DNA from: Paracoccaceae bacterium
GTDB lineage: Bacteria; Pseudomonadota; Alphaproteobacteria; Rhodobacterales; Rhodobacteraceae
DNA: 6,876 bases
Assembly (NCBI GenBank): GCA_003511785.1
Contig: DOIS01000275.1
Location: 1-6,876 of the forward strand
Reading direction: 5' to 3'
Part shown: piece after piece, positions 1 through 5,735 of the stretch
Position numbering within the stretch: position 1 is the first letter of the stretch
Layout: the number at the start of each line of letters is the position of its first letter
Made by a program: the position numbers and the translations under genes
Notes under the pieces: generated by a model
Database searches by the model: none
The model's input: only the letters and a program-made list of their open reading frames with translations
Told to the model about the DNA's origin: nothing

Positions 1-458
1 AGCGCGGCGCGGCGGGCGGTGAAGGCGGCGAGAGCCGCGCGCGCGGCCTCCTCGCGCCCCAGCGCCGCGCCCATCCGCGCCATGTTGGCCGCGATGTCGT
101 CCAGCGATCGCGCGGGCGAAAAGACCTCGACCCGGATGCCCAGGTCGCGCAGCATGGCCAGAGTGGCGGGCGCTGTGAAGCTGCCGGCCAGCACCAGGTC
201 GGGATCCAGGAGATAGACCTCTTCCGCGCTCGAGCCGTTGGCGGGCAGGGCGCGCGCCTCTTCCCACAGGGCCGAACTGGAGGGATCGTGGGAGAGGCGC
301 GAGACCGACACCAACTGCCCCGGCGCGGCGAGCGCCAGGGCCAACTGGTCGGTGCACAGGTTGATCGACACGACCCGCTGCGGCGCCGCGTCGCCCAGCG
401 CCGCGCCGGCCCAGAGGACCAGCGCGGCGAGCGCGGGTATCAGCCTAGAACGTGCCAC
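1..458 (-). CDS. btuF: Periplasmic substrate-binding protein of a cobalamin-type ABC transporter, 3' end missing (BtuF-like)
   Basis: This is the N-terminal 152 codons of a class III periplasmic binding protein (BtuF/FepB-like, PF01497-type). It would capture a corrinoid in the periplasm and pass it to a BtuCD-type permease. The visible part begins with a signal peptide (MARSRLIPALAALVLWAGAA, then LGDAAP). It continues with the first strand typical of the family, RVVSINLCTDQLALALA, and later the segment EEVYLLDPDLVLAG, which matches the 'I..L.PDLVL' region of these proteins. The start is a GTG at 458-456, 14 bases inside the end of btuB. Another in-frame GTG lies two codons upstream at 464-462. 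Neither has a strong Shine-Dalgarno site, so translational coupling to btuB is likely. Placement after btuB and a B12 riboswitch supports cobalamin over ferric siderophore or heme as substrate, but the binding-site half is outside the window. The gene runs off the left edge. Confidence 0.85.
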   Translation of the reverse strand, partial: MARSRLIPALAALVLWAGAALGDAAPQRVVSINLCTDQLALALAAPGQLVSVSRLSHDPSSSALWEEARALPANGSSAEEVYLLDPDLVLAGSFTAPATLAMLRDLGIRVEVFSPARSLDDIAANMARMGAALGREEAARAALAAFTARRAA

Positions 459-2274
459 GGACACCGAAATAGACCGCCCGCCCGGAGGCGTTGTAGCCCG
501 CCGAGGTCTGGTAGTCCTCATCGAACAGGTTCTCGAGCCGCATGTAGGCCTGCACCCGGTCGCTCACGTCATAGCGCAGCGCGGCGTTCACAACGGTGTA
601 GTCGTCCAGCGGCACGCCGAACTCGGCCGCCCGGTCGGCCACGTGGTGCACAGACAGATCGCCGCCCCAGCCGTTGCCGAACTCGGCGCCAAGACCCAGA
701 AGCGCGTTATGGGTGGGCACGCGCAGCAGTTGCGCGCCGGTGGCGTCCTCGGCATCGGTATAGGTGTAGTTGCCGAACAGGGTGAAACGGTCGTCCAGCA
801 CCCATTCGCCCGACAGCTCGATCCCTTGCGAGGTCGAGGTGCCGGGCACCTGCCGGTATTGCCCGGTGAAGGGCAGCGGGAAGGAGGTCAGGGTCACGAA
901 CTGGATCAGGTCGTCGATCTCGGTGTGGAACGCGGTCGCCTCGATGAAGGAGCCGCCGCCCAGCTGGTGCTCGATGCCCAACTCGAAGCTCAGGCTCTCC
1001 TCGGGCTCCAGCGCCGGGTTGCCGTAAAGCGTGCTGTTCAACTCGTAGAGCGAGGGCGCGCGGAACCCGGTGGCGGCCACGGCGCGGATCGTCGTGGCAT
1101 CCGACAGCCGGTAGGCTGCCGCCAGCCGCCCCGAGAGGTTCGAGCCGAACTCGGAATGGTCGTCCCAGCGCAGCGACATGGACAGGTCGAGCGCGTCGTT
1201 GGGCGCATAAAGCAGCTCGCCGAAGACGCCCAGCGTCTCGGTGTCGCCGCTGTCGGCGCCGGACTCGAAGGTCTCCTCCTCCCAGTCGGTGCCGAAGGTG
1301 AAGGTCATCGCCGCGCTCTGTTGATAGACGCCCTGGTAATCGAACCGCGTGCGGGTGCCGTCGAAACGCGTGTCGATGCCGTTGGAGGTGAACAGGCGGT
1401 CGGCCTCGAAATAGCTGGCCGAAAGCGTGTGCGTCACCGTGCCCAATGCCAGCTCGGCATGGGCGCGCAGGCCCCGGTTGCGCGTGTCCGCGACCTCGTC
1501 GAAGGGGGGCGCGCCGTCGCCGCCGAACTCGTCGAAATCCCCCTCGGCATCGAGGTAGAACCCCGACAGGCCCAGGGTCAGTGCGTCGGTGGCCTGGTAC
1601 TCGCCCAAGAAATTCAGCTGCCAGGCCTCGAACCCGTCGGGCTCGGTCCCCGCCGCGCGGGCCGAGAACCCGTCGGTCTGCACCCGGTTCAGGCTGAAGC
1701 TCAGCCCGCCCCGGTCGCCGCGATGGGCGATGGTGGCGCCGGCGCGCCAGGTGTCGTAGCTGCCGCCTTCGACCATGGCCTCGGCCTCGGTGCCCGGTTC
1801 TTCCGGCAGGCGGGTGGTGATGTTGACCACGCCGGCGATCGCGCGCGAGCCATAGACCGACGAGGCCGAGCCCTTGAGCAGCTCGATCCGGCTGACGCCG
1901 GCGGTGGTCAGGTTGCCCCAGTTGAACTGGGTCTGGGTCTGGGAGGGATCGGTGACGTCGATCCCGTCCACCAGCACCTTGATATACTTGCCGCCGAGGC
2001 CGCGGATACGCAGCGAGGCGGTGCCGCCAAGCCCGCCATTGGAACTGGCGGTGACGCCGGGCAGGGTGGCCAGCACATCGGCCAGCCGGGTCTCGGGCGC
2101 GGCGCGCAGGTCTTCCTCGGTGACGATTTCGACCGTGGCGCCGGTGCGGTCCAGTTCGGTCGCCTCGCCAGCGCGGTTGGTGAAGATGGTGATTTCGCCC
2201 AGGTCGAAGGTCTGCGCGGCGACGGGGCCGCAGAGCAGGGCGAGCGCGGAAGTGGCGGTGAGAAGACGTGTCAT
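445..2274 (-). CDS. btuB: TonB-dependent outer-membrane vitamin B12 receptor BtuB
   Basis: This 609-residue protein is a TonB-dependent receptor that would import cobalamin across the outer membrane using energy from TonB-ExbBD. Residues 1-20 form a signal peptide (MTRLLTATSALALLCGPVAA). A TonB-box-like segment (EITIFTNR) follows at about 27-34. The plug domain spans about 45-155, with TRLADVLATLPGV, LRIRGLGG, VLVDGIDV and IELLKGSASSVYGSRAIAGV, all hallmark plug motifs. The remainder is a 22-strand-type barrel ending in the expected C-terminal phenylalanine (VYFGVRGTF). Length fits BtuB (about 600 residues). An Asp-rich stretch at 242-263 lies where E. coli BtuB has its calcium-binding loop. 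The frame stays open upstream to an ATG at 2385, but the signal peptide fixes the start at 2274. An AAGAGG lies only 3 bases upstream of this start and an AAGGA 11 bases upstream. The cobalamin riboswitch 142 bases upstream supports B12 as ligand and predicts repression when B12 is plentiful. Confidence 0.93.
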   Translation of the reverse strand: MTRLLTATSALALLCGPVAAQTFDLGEITIFTNRAGEATELDRTGATVEIVTEEDLRAAPETRLADVLATLPGVTASSNGGLGGTASLRIRGLGGKYIKVLVDGIDVTDPSQTQTQFNWGNLTTAGVSRIELLKGSASSVYGSRAIAGVVNITTRLPEEPGTEAEAMVEGGSYDTWRAGATIAHRGDRGGLSFSLNRVQTDGFSARAAGTEPDGFEAWQLNFLGEYQATDALTLGLSGFYLDAEGDFDEFGGDGAPPFDEVADTRNRGLRAHAELALGTVTHTLSASYFEADRLFTSNGIDTRFDGTRTRFDYQGVYQQSAAMTFTFGTDWEEETFESGADSGDTETLGVFGELLYAPNDALDLSMSLRWDDHSEFGSNLSGRLAAAYRLSDATTIRAVAATGFRAPSLYELNSTLYGNPALEPEESLSFELGIEHQLGGGSFIEATAFHTEIDDLIQFVTLTSFPLPFTGQYRQVPGTSTSQGIELSGEWVLDDRFTLFGNYTYTDAEDATGAQLLRVPTHNALLGLGAEFGNGWGGDLSVHHVADRAAEFGVPLDDYTVVNAALRYDVSDRVQAYMRLENLFDEDYQTSAGYNASGRAVYFGVRGTF

Positions 2275-2385
2275 CTGCCTCTTGATCCTTTTCAGATCGT
2301 TCGTTTTGAATGTTTGGAAAGGCCGGCACGGCACTTCCGCAAACGGTGAGTGTGGTGTCACCATGACGGAGCGAATGCCGCACAT

Positions 2386-2404
2386 CCGGCGCGCCCCGCG
2401 CCGG
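2386..2404 (-). terminator. Perfect GC hairpin in the btuB leader, possible riboswitch expression platform
   Basis: Just 12 bases downstream of riboswitch helix P1, the btuB leader contains a perfect 8-bp inverted repeat, CCGGCGCG and CGCGCCGG, around a GGG triloop. The position suits an expression platform. However, no U-run follows on the btuB strand, so it is not a canonical intrinsic terminator. It could act as a Rho-assisted or pause hairpin, or be structural only. The rest of the leader (2275-2385) is A/T-richer near the gene and I see no further strong hairpin covering the btuB ribosome binding site. Type 'terminator' is therefore tentative. Confidence 0.4.
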
Positions 2405-2416
2405 GTGAAGGTGATC

Positions 2417-2608
2417 GCCTTGGCAGGTCTCCTGACTTGCGGGTCGCAGCTAAGGGCCGGGCCTTCCCAAAGGCGCGCTATGCGCCGTCAGTGGCATGTG
2501 CCGGCCCCGCTCACCGCCTACAGTTGCGGGGGCAGTCGCGGAGTTGGCCGGCAGACCCGACCGCACCGCGTTCCCTATTACCGACGACTCGCGCCGCCGG
2601 ACCAAGGC
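2417..2608 (-). promoter_or_regulatory. Cobalamin (adenosylcobalamin-class) riboswitch controlling btuB
   Basis: Read on the minus strand, all the conserved blocks of the cobalamin riboswitch (RF00174 class) occur in order. They are TAATAGGGAA (2580-2571), the core ACTCCGC...ACTGCCCCCGCAACTGTA (2544-2519), GCCACTG (2495-2489), GGGAAGGC (2468-2461) and the B12 box AAGTCAGGAGACCTGCC (2438-2422). A 7-bp closing helix P1 forms between GCCTTGG (2608-2602) and CCAAGGC (2423-2417), which sets the ends given here. The element lies in the 5' leader of btuB with a GC hairpin directly downstream. Binding of a cobalamin coenzyme would be expected to switch off btuB and the transporter genes after it. Confidence 0.95.
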
Positions 2609-2616
2609 AGGTTCTC

Positions 2617-2645
2617 TGCTTAGTGCGAAGCGGCCGCCCGATCAA
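2617..2645 (-). promoter_or_regulatory. Candidate promoter for the btuB riboswitch transcript
   Basis: On the minus strand TTGATC (2645-2640) is separated by 17 bases from TAAGCA (2622-2617), ending 8 bases upstream of riboswitch helix P1. The -35-like hexamer and the spacing are reasonable. The -10-like hexamer matches the consensus poorly (first two positions only), as is common in high-GC alphaproteobacteria. Position is the main support. A second TTGATC lies further upstream, at 2672-2667. Confidence 0.3.
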
Positions 2646-2737
2646 GGCGTGAAAGCGACGCAGCGGGATCAAGTGGCGTCTTGCGGGGGCGGACGGGGTG
2701 GATTATCCGTGCGGCTCACGTCTTTTCACGCCACCCC
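2646..2737. repeat. Two overlapping inverted repeats in the btuB-gapR divergent intergenic region
   Basis: GGCGTGAAA (2646-2654) is matched by its exact reverse complement TTTCACGCC (2724-2732), and GGGGTGG (2695-2701) by CCACCCC (2731-2737). The right arms share two bases, so the two pairings exclude each other. The repeats lie between the presumed btuB promoter and the gapR start, overlapping the likely gapR promoter and 5' leader. They could be an operator, a leader structure of gapR, or chance. A weak gapR promoter-like GATTAT is at 2701-2706, with TTGCGG at 2681-2686 and a spacer shorter than usual. Confidence 0.35.
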
Positions 2738-2758
2738 ACGCGCCGACGGAGCCGCATC

Positions 2759-3019
2759 ATGGATGTTACCGAGACCCCCGATTCCTACAAAGTGACCGCC
2801 GGAGAACTGCGCCAGTTTATCGAGCGCTTCGAACGTCTGGACCAGGAAAAGAAGGACATCGCCGAGCAGCAGAAGGAGGTCATGGCCGAGGCCAAGGCGC
2901 GCGGCTATGACACCAAGGTGATGCGCAAGGTGATCGCTCTGCGCAAGCGCGACAAGGACGACATCGCCGAGGAGGAGGCGGTGCTGGAGATGTACAAGGA
3001 AGCGCTGGGCATGACCTGA
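2759..3019 (+). CDS. gapR: GapR family (DUF2312/UPF0335) nucleoid-associated DNA-binding protein
   Basis: This 86-residue, highly charged, mostly helical protein aligns from memory with Caulobacter GapR. GapR is a small dimer/tetramer-forming protein that binds overtwisted AT-rich DNA ahead of replication forks and transcription units and helps topoisomerases relax it. The shared blocks are LRQFIERFERLDQEKKDI (residues 16-33), a predicted coiled coil; EVMAEAKARGYDTKVMRKVI (40-59); and ALRKRDKDD...EEEAVLEMYKEALG (60-84). The lysine and arginine residues clustered at 45-66 fit the DNA-contacting face. ATG 2759 is chosen because GGAG (2748-2751) sits 7 bases upstream and because the family starts about here. 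An in-frame extension to 2681 has no support. The gene stands alone, divergent from btuB, with the double-hairpin element just after its stop. No functional link to B12 or molybdate uptake is evident. Confidence 0.92.
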   Translation: MDVTETPDSYKVTAGELRQFIERFERLDQEKKDIAEQQKEVMAEAKARGYDTKVMRKVIALRKRDKDDIAEEEAVLEMYKEALGMT

Positions 3020-3026
3020 GCGGGCA

Positions 3027-3089
3027 GGGGGGCTCTGCCCCCCGCGCCTGCGGCGCTCCCCCCGGAGATATTTGAAAAAGAGAAGAAGC
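3027..3089 (+). repeat. Dispersed-type double-hairpin intergenic element after gapR, likely terminator
   Basis: Eight bases after the gapR stop, a perfect 7-bp stem GGGGGGC/GCCCCCC with a TCT triloop (3027-3043) is followed with no gap by a perfect 5-bp stem GCGCC/GGCGC with a TGC triloop (3044-3056). Then come TCCCCCCGGAGATATTTG and a purine-rich tail, AAAAAGAGAAGAAG. From memory, near-identical strings occur downstream of many genes in Rhodobacteraceae genomes, which marks this as a repeated extragenic element. I could not verify that here. The first hairpin probably serves as the 3' end of gapR mRNA, although no T-run follows directly on this strand. Confidence 0.7.
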
Positions 3090-3112
3090 AGGGGGGCGGA
3101 GCGGGGCTTCTC
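3075..3112 (-). terminator. Candidate weak terminator of the mod operon
   Basis: On the minus strand GAGAAG (3112-3107), which overlaps the modC stop codon, can pair with CTTCTC (3085-3080) across a C-rich loop of 21 bases. TTTTT (3079-3075) follows at once. Placement and the T-run suit an intrinsic terminator, but the stem is only 6 bp and can also pair in a shifted register. The GC hairpins of the adjacent element lie further downstream on this strand and may be the stronger stop. Confidence 0.4.
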
Positions 3113-4199
3113 AGCCGGCGCCCACATCGGCGCGGGCCACCGAGACCGATTTGATGATCGCGTGGACGGCGACGCCGGGCGCCAGCCCCAGCGCCTCGGC
3201 CGAGCGGCGGGTGATGCGCGCGAGCAGCTTGTCGCTGCCGCTTTGCACCTGAACGACGACGCCGGGCCCCGTGCCCGGGCGCAGCTCGGTGACATGGCCG
3301 GGCAGGATGTTGAGCGCCGAGAGGCCCGAAGGTGCCGTGCGCGAGAGCATCACGTCATGGGCCAGGATGCGCACCCGCGTGCGCCCCCCCGGGGGCAGGT
3401 CGAGCGCGGGCAGGAACAGCCGCCCCGCCGAGATCGCCAGTTCGCTCAGCCCGTCGGGGTGATGCGCCGCCACGGTGGCCGACAGCACCGCGCCCGCCTC
3501 GCGCAGCCCGATCCGGCGGGCCAGGTCGGGATCGGAGAGCACGTCCTCGGCCGGGCCGGTGCGGATCGCGCGGCCCCGGTCGAGCAGCACCACGGTGGTG
3601 GCCAGCCGTGCCACCTCGGAGACCGAATGGCTGACATAGAGCATGGGGATGCCGGTGCCGTCGCGCAGCCGCTCGAGATAGGGCAGGATCTCGGCCTTGC
3701 GCGCGGGATCGAGCGCGGCCAGCGGCTCGTCCAAGAGCAGCATCCGGGGCCGCGGGAGCAGCGCCCGGCCGATCGCCACGCGCTGCTTCTCGCCCCCCGA
3801 GAGCGCGCCGGGGCGGCGCTCCAGCAGCGCCTCGAGCCCCAGCAGCGCGCAGACCTCCTCCAGCGAGGGGCCGGGCGCGTCGCGCGGGGCGTAGCGTTGC
3901 CCATAGCCGAGGTTGCGGCGCACCGACAGGTGGGGAAACAGGCGCGCATCTTGAAAGACATAGCCCAGGCGCCGCCGGTGCACGGGCAGGTTCACGTTGC
4001 GGGCGCTGTCGAACAGGGTCTCGCCATGCAGCGTGATGCGGCCCGCGTCCGGGCGCATGAGGCCCGCCACGGCGTTGACCACCGTGGTCTTGCCGCTGCC
4101 CGAGTGGCCGAAGAGGGCGGTGATGCCCGGCTCGGCGTCGAACGCCACGTCGAGGGTCAGCCCCGGCAGGGCATGGCGCAGCGTGACCGACAGGCTCAT
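3111..4199 (-). CDS. modC: Molybdate ABC transporter ATP-binding protein ModC
   Basis: This 362-residue protein is the ATPase that powers molybdate import on the cytoplasmic side of ModB. The nucleotide-binding domain (about 1-235) carries Walker A GHSGSGKTT (31-39), a Q-loop VFQDARLFPH with Q83, the ABC signature LSGGEKQR (133-140), Walker B MLLLDEP (153-159) and the switch histidine in YVSHS (H191). The part from about 293 to 354 (LSALNILPGHV ... VHAIIKSVSVA) is a TOBE/Mop-type molybdate-binding domain, which separates ModC from sulfate or spermidine ATPases. Length fits the family. The start ATG forms an ATGA overlap with the modB stop, so the two are translationally coupled. It is the last gene of the operon and converges on gapR. 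All catalytic motifs are intact. Confidence 0.96.
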   Translation of the reverse strand: MSLSVTLRHALPGLTLDVAFDAEPGITALFGHSGSGKTTVVNAVAGLMRPDAGRITLHGETLFDSARNVNLPVHRRRLGYVFQDARLFPHLSVRRNLGYGQRYAPRDAPGPSLEEVCALLGLEALLERRPGALSGGEKQRVAIGRALLPRPRMLLLDEPLAALDPARKAEILPYLERLRDGTGIPMLYVSHSVSEVARLATTVVLLDRGRAIRTGPAEDVLSDPDLARRIGLREAGAVLSATVAAHHPDGLSELAISAGRLFLPALDLPPGGRTRVRILAHDVMLSRTAPSGLSALNILPGHVTELRPGTGPGVVVQVQSGSDKLLARITRRSAEALGLAPGVAVHAIIKSVSVARADVGAG

Positions 4200-4894
4200 G
4201 CGCCCGCCACCCGGCGCGCGGCGCGGCGCGACAGGCCCTCGGACAGGACCACCGCGCCCAGCGCCACGGCCGCCGAAACCGCGACCAGCCGCAGCGCCGA
4301 GGCCTCGCCGCCCGGCACCTGGAGGAAGGCATAGATCGCCGAGGGGATGGTCTGGGTCTGGCCGGGGATGGCCGAGACGAAGGTGATCGTGGCGCCGAAC
4401 TCGCCCATCGCCTTGGCGAAGGCCAGCACCGCCCCAGCGATCAGGCCGGGCAGGATCAGCGGCAGGGTCACGGTCAGGAAGACCCGCCCGCGCGAAGCGC
4501 CCAGCGTGGCGGCGGCCTGTTCCAGTTTCGGGTCCACCGCCTCGATCGCCAGGCGGATGGCGCGCACCATCAGCGGAAAGGCCATGATCCCGGCGGCCAG
4601 CACCGCCCCGGTCCAGCGGAAGGCCAGCACCAACCCGAAGGTCTCTTCGAGCCAGGCGCCCAGCGGCCCGCGCCGCCCGAAACCCAGCAGCAGAACGTAA
4701 CCCGTCACCACCGGCGGCAGCACCAGCGGCAGGTGCACCAGCGCGTTGAGCAGCGCCTTGCCGCGGAACTCCCAGCGCGCGAGGGCATAGGCGGTGAACA
4801 CGCCCAGCGGCAGGCTGAGCGCGGTGGCCCAGAGCGCCACCTTGAGCGACAGACGCACCGCCTGCCATTCCTCGGGGCCGAGCCAGCCGGTCAT
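4196..4894 (-). CDS. modB: Molybdate ABC transporter permease ModB
   Basis: This 232-residue inner-membrane protein forms, as a homodimer, the molybdate channel of the ModABC transporter. Hydrophobic membrane segments are seen at about 14-38 (LSLKVALWATALSLPLGVFT), 50-70 (NALVHLPLVLPPVVTGYVLL), 87-110, 140-163 and 203-219. The cytoplasmic EAA loop that docks onto ModC is present as EQAAATLGASRGRVFLTVTL followed by PLILPGL (about 125-150). AMGEFGATITFVSAIPGQTQ (162-181) is a signature of the ModB/CysT subfamily. Length is typical of ModB (about 225-235). The ATG at 4894 overlaps the modA stop as ATGA, and the modB stop overlaps modC in the same way. Longer in-frame upstream starts, up to 5191, lie inside modA and are spurious. 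Confidence 0.95.
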   Translation of the reverse strand: MTGWLGPEEWQAVRLSLKVALWATALSLPLGVFTAYALARWEFRGKALLNALVHLPLVLPPVVTGYVLLLGFGRRGPLGAWLEETFGLVLAFRWTGAVLAAGIMAFPLMVRAIRLAIEAVDPKLEQAAATLGASRGRVFLTVTLPLILPGLIAGAVLAFAKAMGEFGATITFVSAIPGQTQTIPSAIYAFLQVPGGEASALRLVAVSAAVALGAVVLSEGLSRRAARRVAGA

Positions 4895-5661
4895 TCGGGC
4901 GGGTCCGCCAGGGCGAAGCCGTGGCCTTGGAACAGTGCCCCCGCCTCCGGGCCGGCCAGGAAGTCGAGAAAGCGCCGCGCCTCTGGCCGGTCGCGCCCGG
5001 CGAGGATCGCGGCGGGGTAGAGGATCGGCGGGTGGCTCTCCTCGGGGAAGGTCGCCACCACGCGCACCTGCGGCTCGGCGCCCGCGTCGGTGGCATAGAC
5101 CACGCCGAGCGGCGTCTCGCCCAGCGCCACCAGCCGCAGCGCCGCGCGCACGTTGTCGGTGGGGGCGAGCCGGTCGGCCAGCCCCTCCCACCGGCCCAGG
5201 TGTTGCAGCGCGGCCTTGGCATAGATCCCGGCGGGCACCGCCTCGGGGAGCGCCACCGCCAGCCGCCCCGTGCCCAGCGCGGCGGCCAGATCGTCGCGCG
5301 CGGGATCCAGCGCGGGCGGGCCGCCCTCGGGCGCGATCAGAACCAGCCGGTTGCGCAGCAGGTCCCGGCGCGTGCCCGGCGCCAGCAGCCCCTCGGCCTC
5401 GAGCGCGTCCATCCAGCCGGGGTTGGCCGAGATGAACAGGTCGGCCGGCGCGCCCATGCGGATCTGGCGGGCAAGCCCCGAACTGCCGGCATGGGCAACG
5501 GTCACCGCGTCCCCGGTCGCTGCCTCGTAGCGGGCGGCGATCTCGTCAAGCGCGGTCTTGAGGCTGGCGGCGGCGAAGACGGTCACCGGCTCGGCGCGCA
5601 GCGGCAGGGCGGCGGCGAGGGCCAGCAGGGCGGCGGACAGGAGGCGGGCGAGGGCGGTCAC
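4891..5661 (-). CDS. modA: Molybdate ABC transporter periplasmic binding protein ModA
   Basis: This 256-residue protein captures molybdate (and by family knowledge tungstate) in the periplasm. Residues 1-23 are a signal peptide ending in LRA before EPVTVFAAASLKTAL. Residues equivalent to the E. coli ModA oxyanion ligands appear to be present: Ser33 in AASLKTAL, a serine in AGSSGLARQI (60-61), Ala144 in VPAGIYAKAAL, Val171 in TDNVRAAL and Tyr189 in GVVYATDA. APADLFISANPGWMDAL (71-87) is a further family hallmark. The start is a GTG at 5661 with GGAG (5671-5668) 6 bases upstream. No ATG gives a complete signal peptide. The 3' end overlaps modB by ATGA. As first gene of the operon it has a 74-base gap to the upstream gene, enough for a promoter. 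Confidence 0.95.
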   Translation of the reverse strand: MTALARLLSAALLALAAALPLRAEPVTVFAAASLKTALDEIAARYEAATGDAVTVAHAGSSGLARQIRMGAPADLFISANPGWMDALEAEGLLAPGTRRDLLRNRLVLIAPEGGPPALDPARDDLAAALGTGRLAVALPEAVPAGIYAKAALQHLGRWEGLADRLAPTDNVRAALRLVALGETPLGVVYATDAGAEPQVRVVATFPEESHPPILYPAAILAGRDRPEARRFLDFLAGPEAGALFQGHGFALADPPE

Positions 5662-5696
5662 GGGCGGCTCCGTATCAAGCGGTGGGACGTGCCCGG

Positions 5697-5725
5697 TTTG
5701 TCGCCCCGGCGGGTCCGGGCGTCAA
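5697..5725 (-). promoter_or_regulatory. Candidate promoter of the modABC operon
   Basis: On the minus strand TTGACG (5725-5720) matches the -35 consensus at five of six positions. With 17-base spacing it is followed by GACAAA (5702-5697), a poor -10 match. The spacer contains a small CCCGG/CCGGG inverted repeat. The site begins 11 bases after the stop of the upstream gene and ends 35 bases before modA. I see no E. coli-type ModE box (ATCGCTATATA-like half-sites) in the gap, so molybdate control, if any, is not evident from the sequence. Confidence 0.35.
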
Positions 5726-5735
5726 GCCGGGCGGC

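Noticed and set aside
238..2349. 703-codon plus-strand open frame opposite btuB
   Set aside because: btuB on the other strand has a signal peptide, plug motifs and a barrel end. The opposite frame has low-complexity Gly/Ala/Val/Gln-rich translation and no domain pattern, as expected from GC-rich codon bias.
2350..2652. Plus-strand open frames across the riboswitch (100 and 249 codons)
   Set aside because: The sequence is explained by the conserved blocks of the cobalamin riboswitch on the minus strand. The translations are basic and without motifs.
2681..2758. In-frame extension of the GapR-like protein to 112 residues
   Set aside because: There is no ribosome binding site at the upstream start. 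The ATG at 2759 has GGAG at 7 bases, and the family length is about 80-90 residues.
3072..4334. 420-codon plus-strand open frame opposite modC
   Set aside because: The translation is Arg/Ala/Gln/His-rich with no motif, and modC on the opposite strand is complete with all ATPase motifs.
4200..5222. Upstream continuation of the modC frame, giving a possible 703-residue fusion
   Set aside because: The added part is an out-of-frame shadow of modB and modA. modC has a proper ATG in an ATGA overlap, and the extra residues are Arg/Gly/Ala-rich without similarity to a transporter domain.
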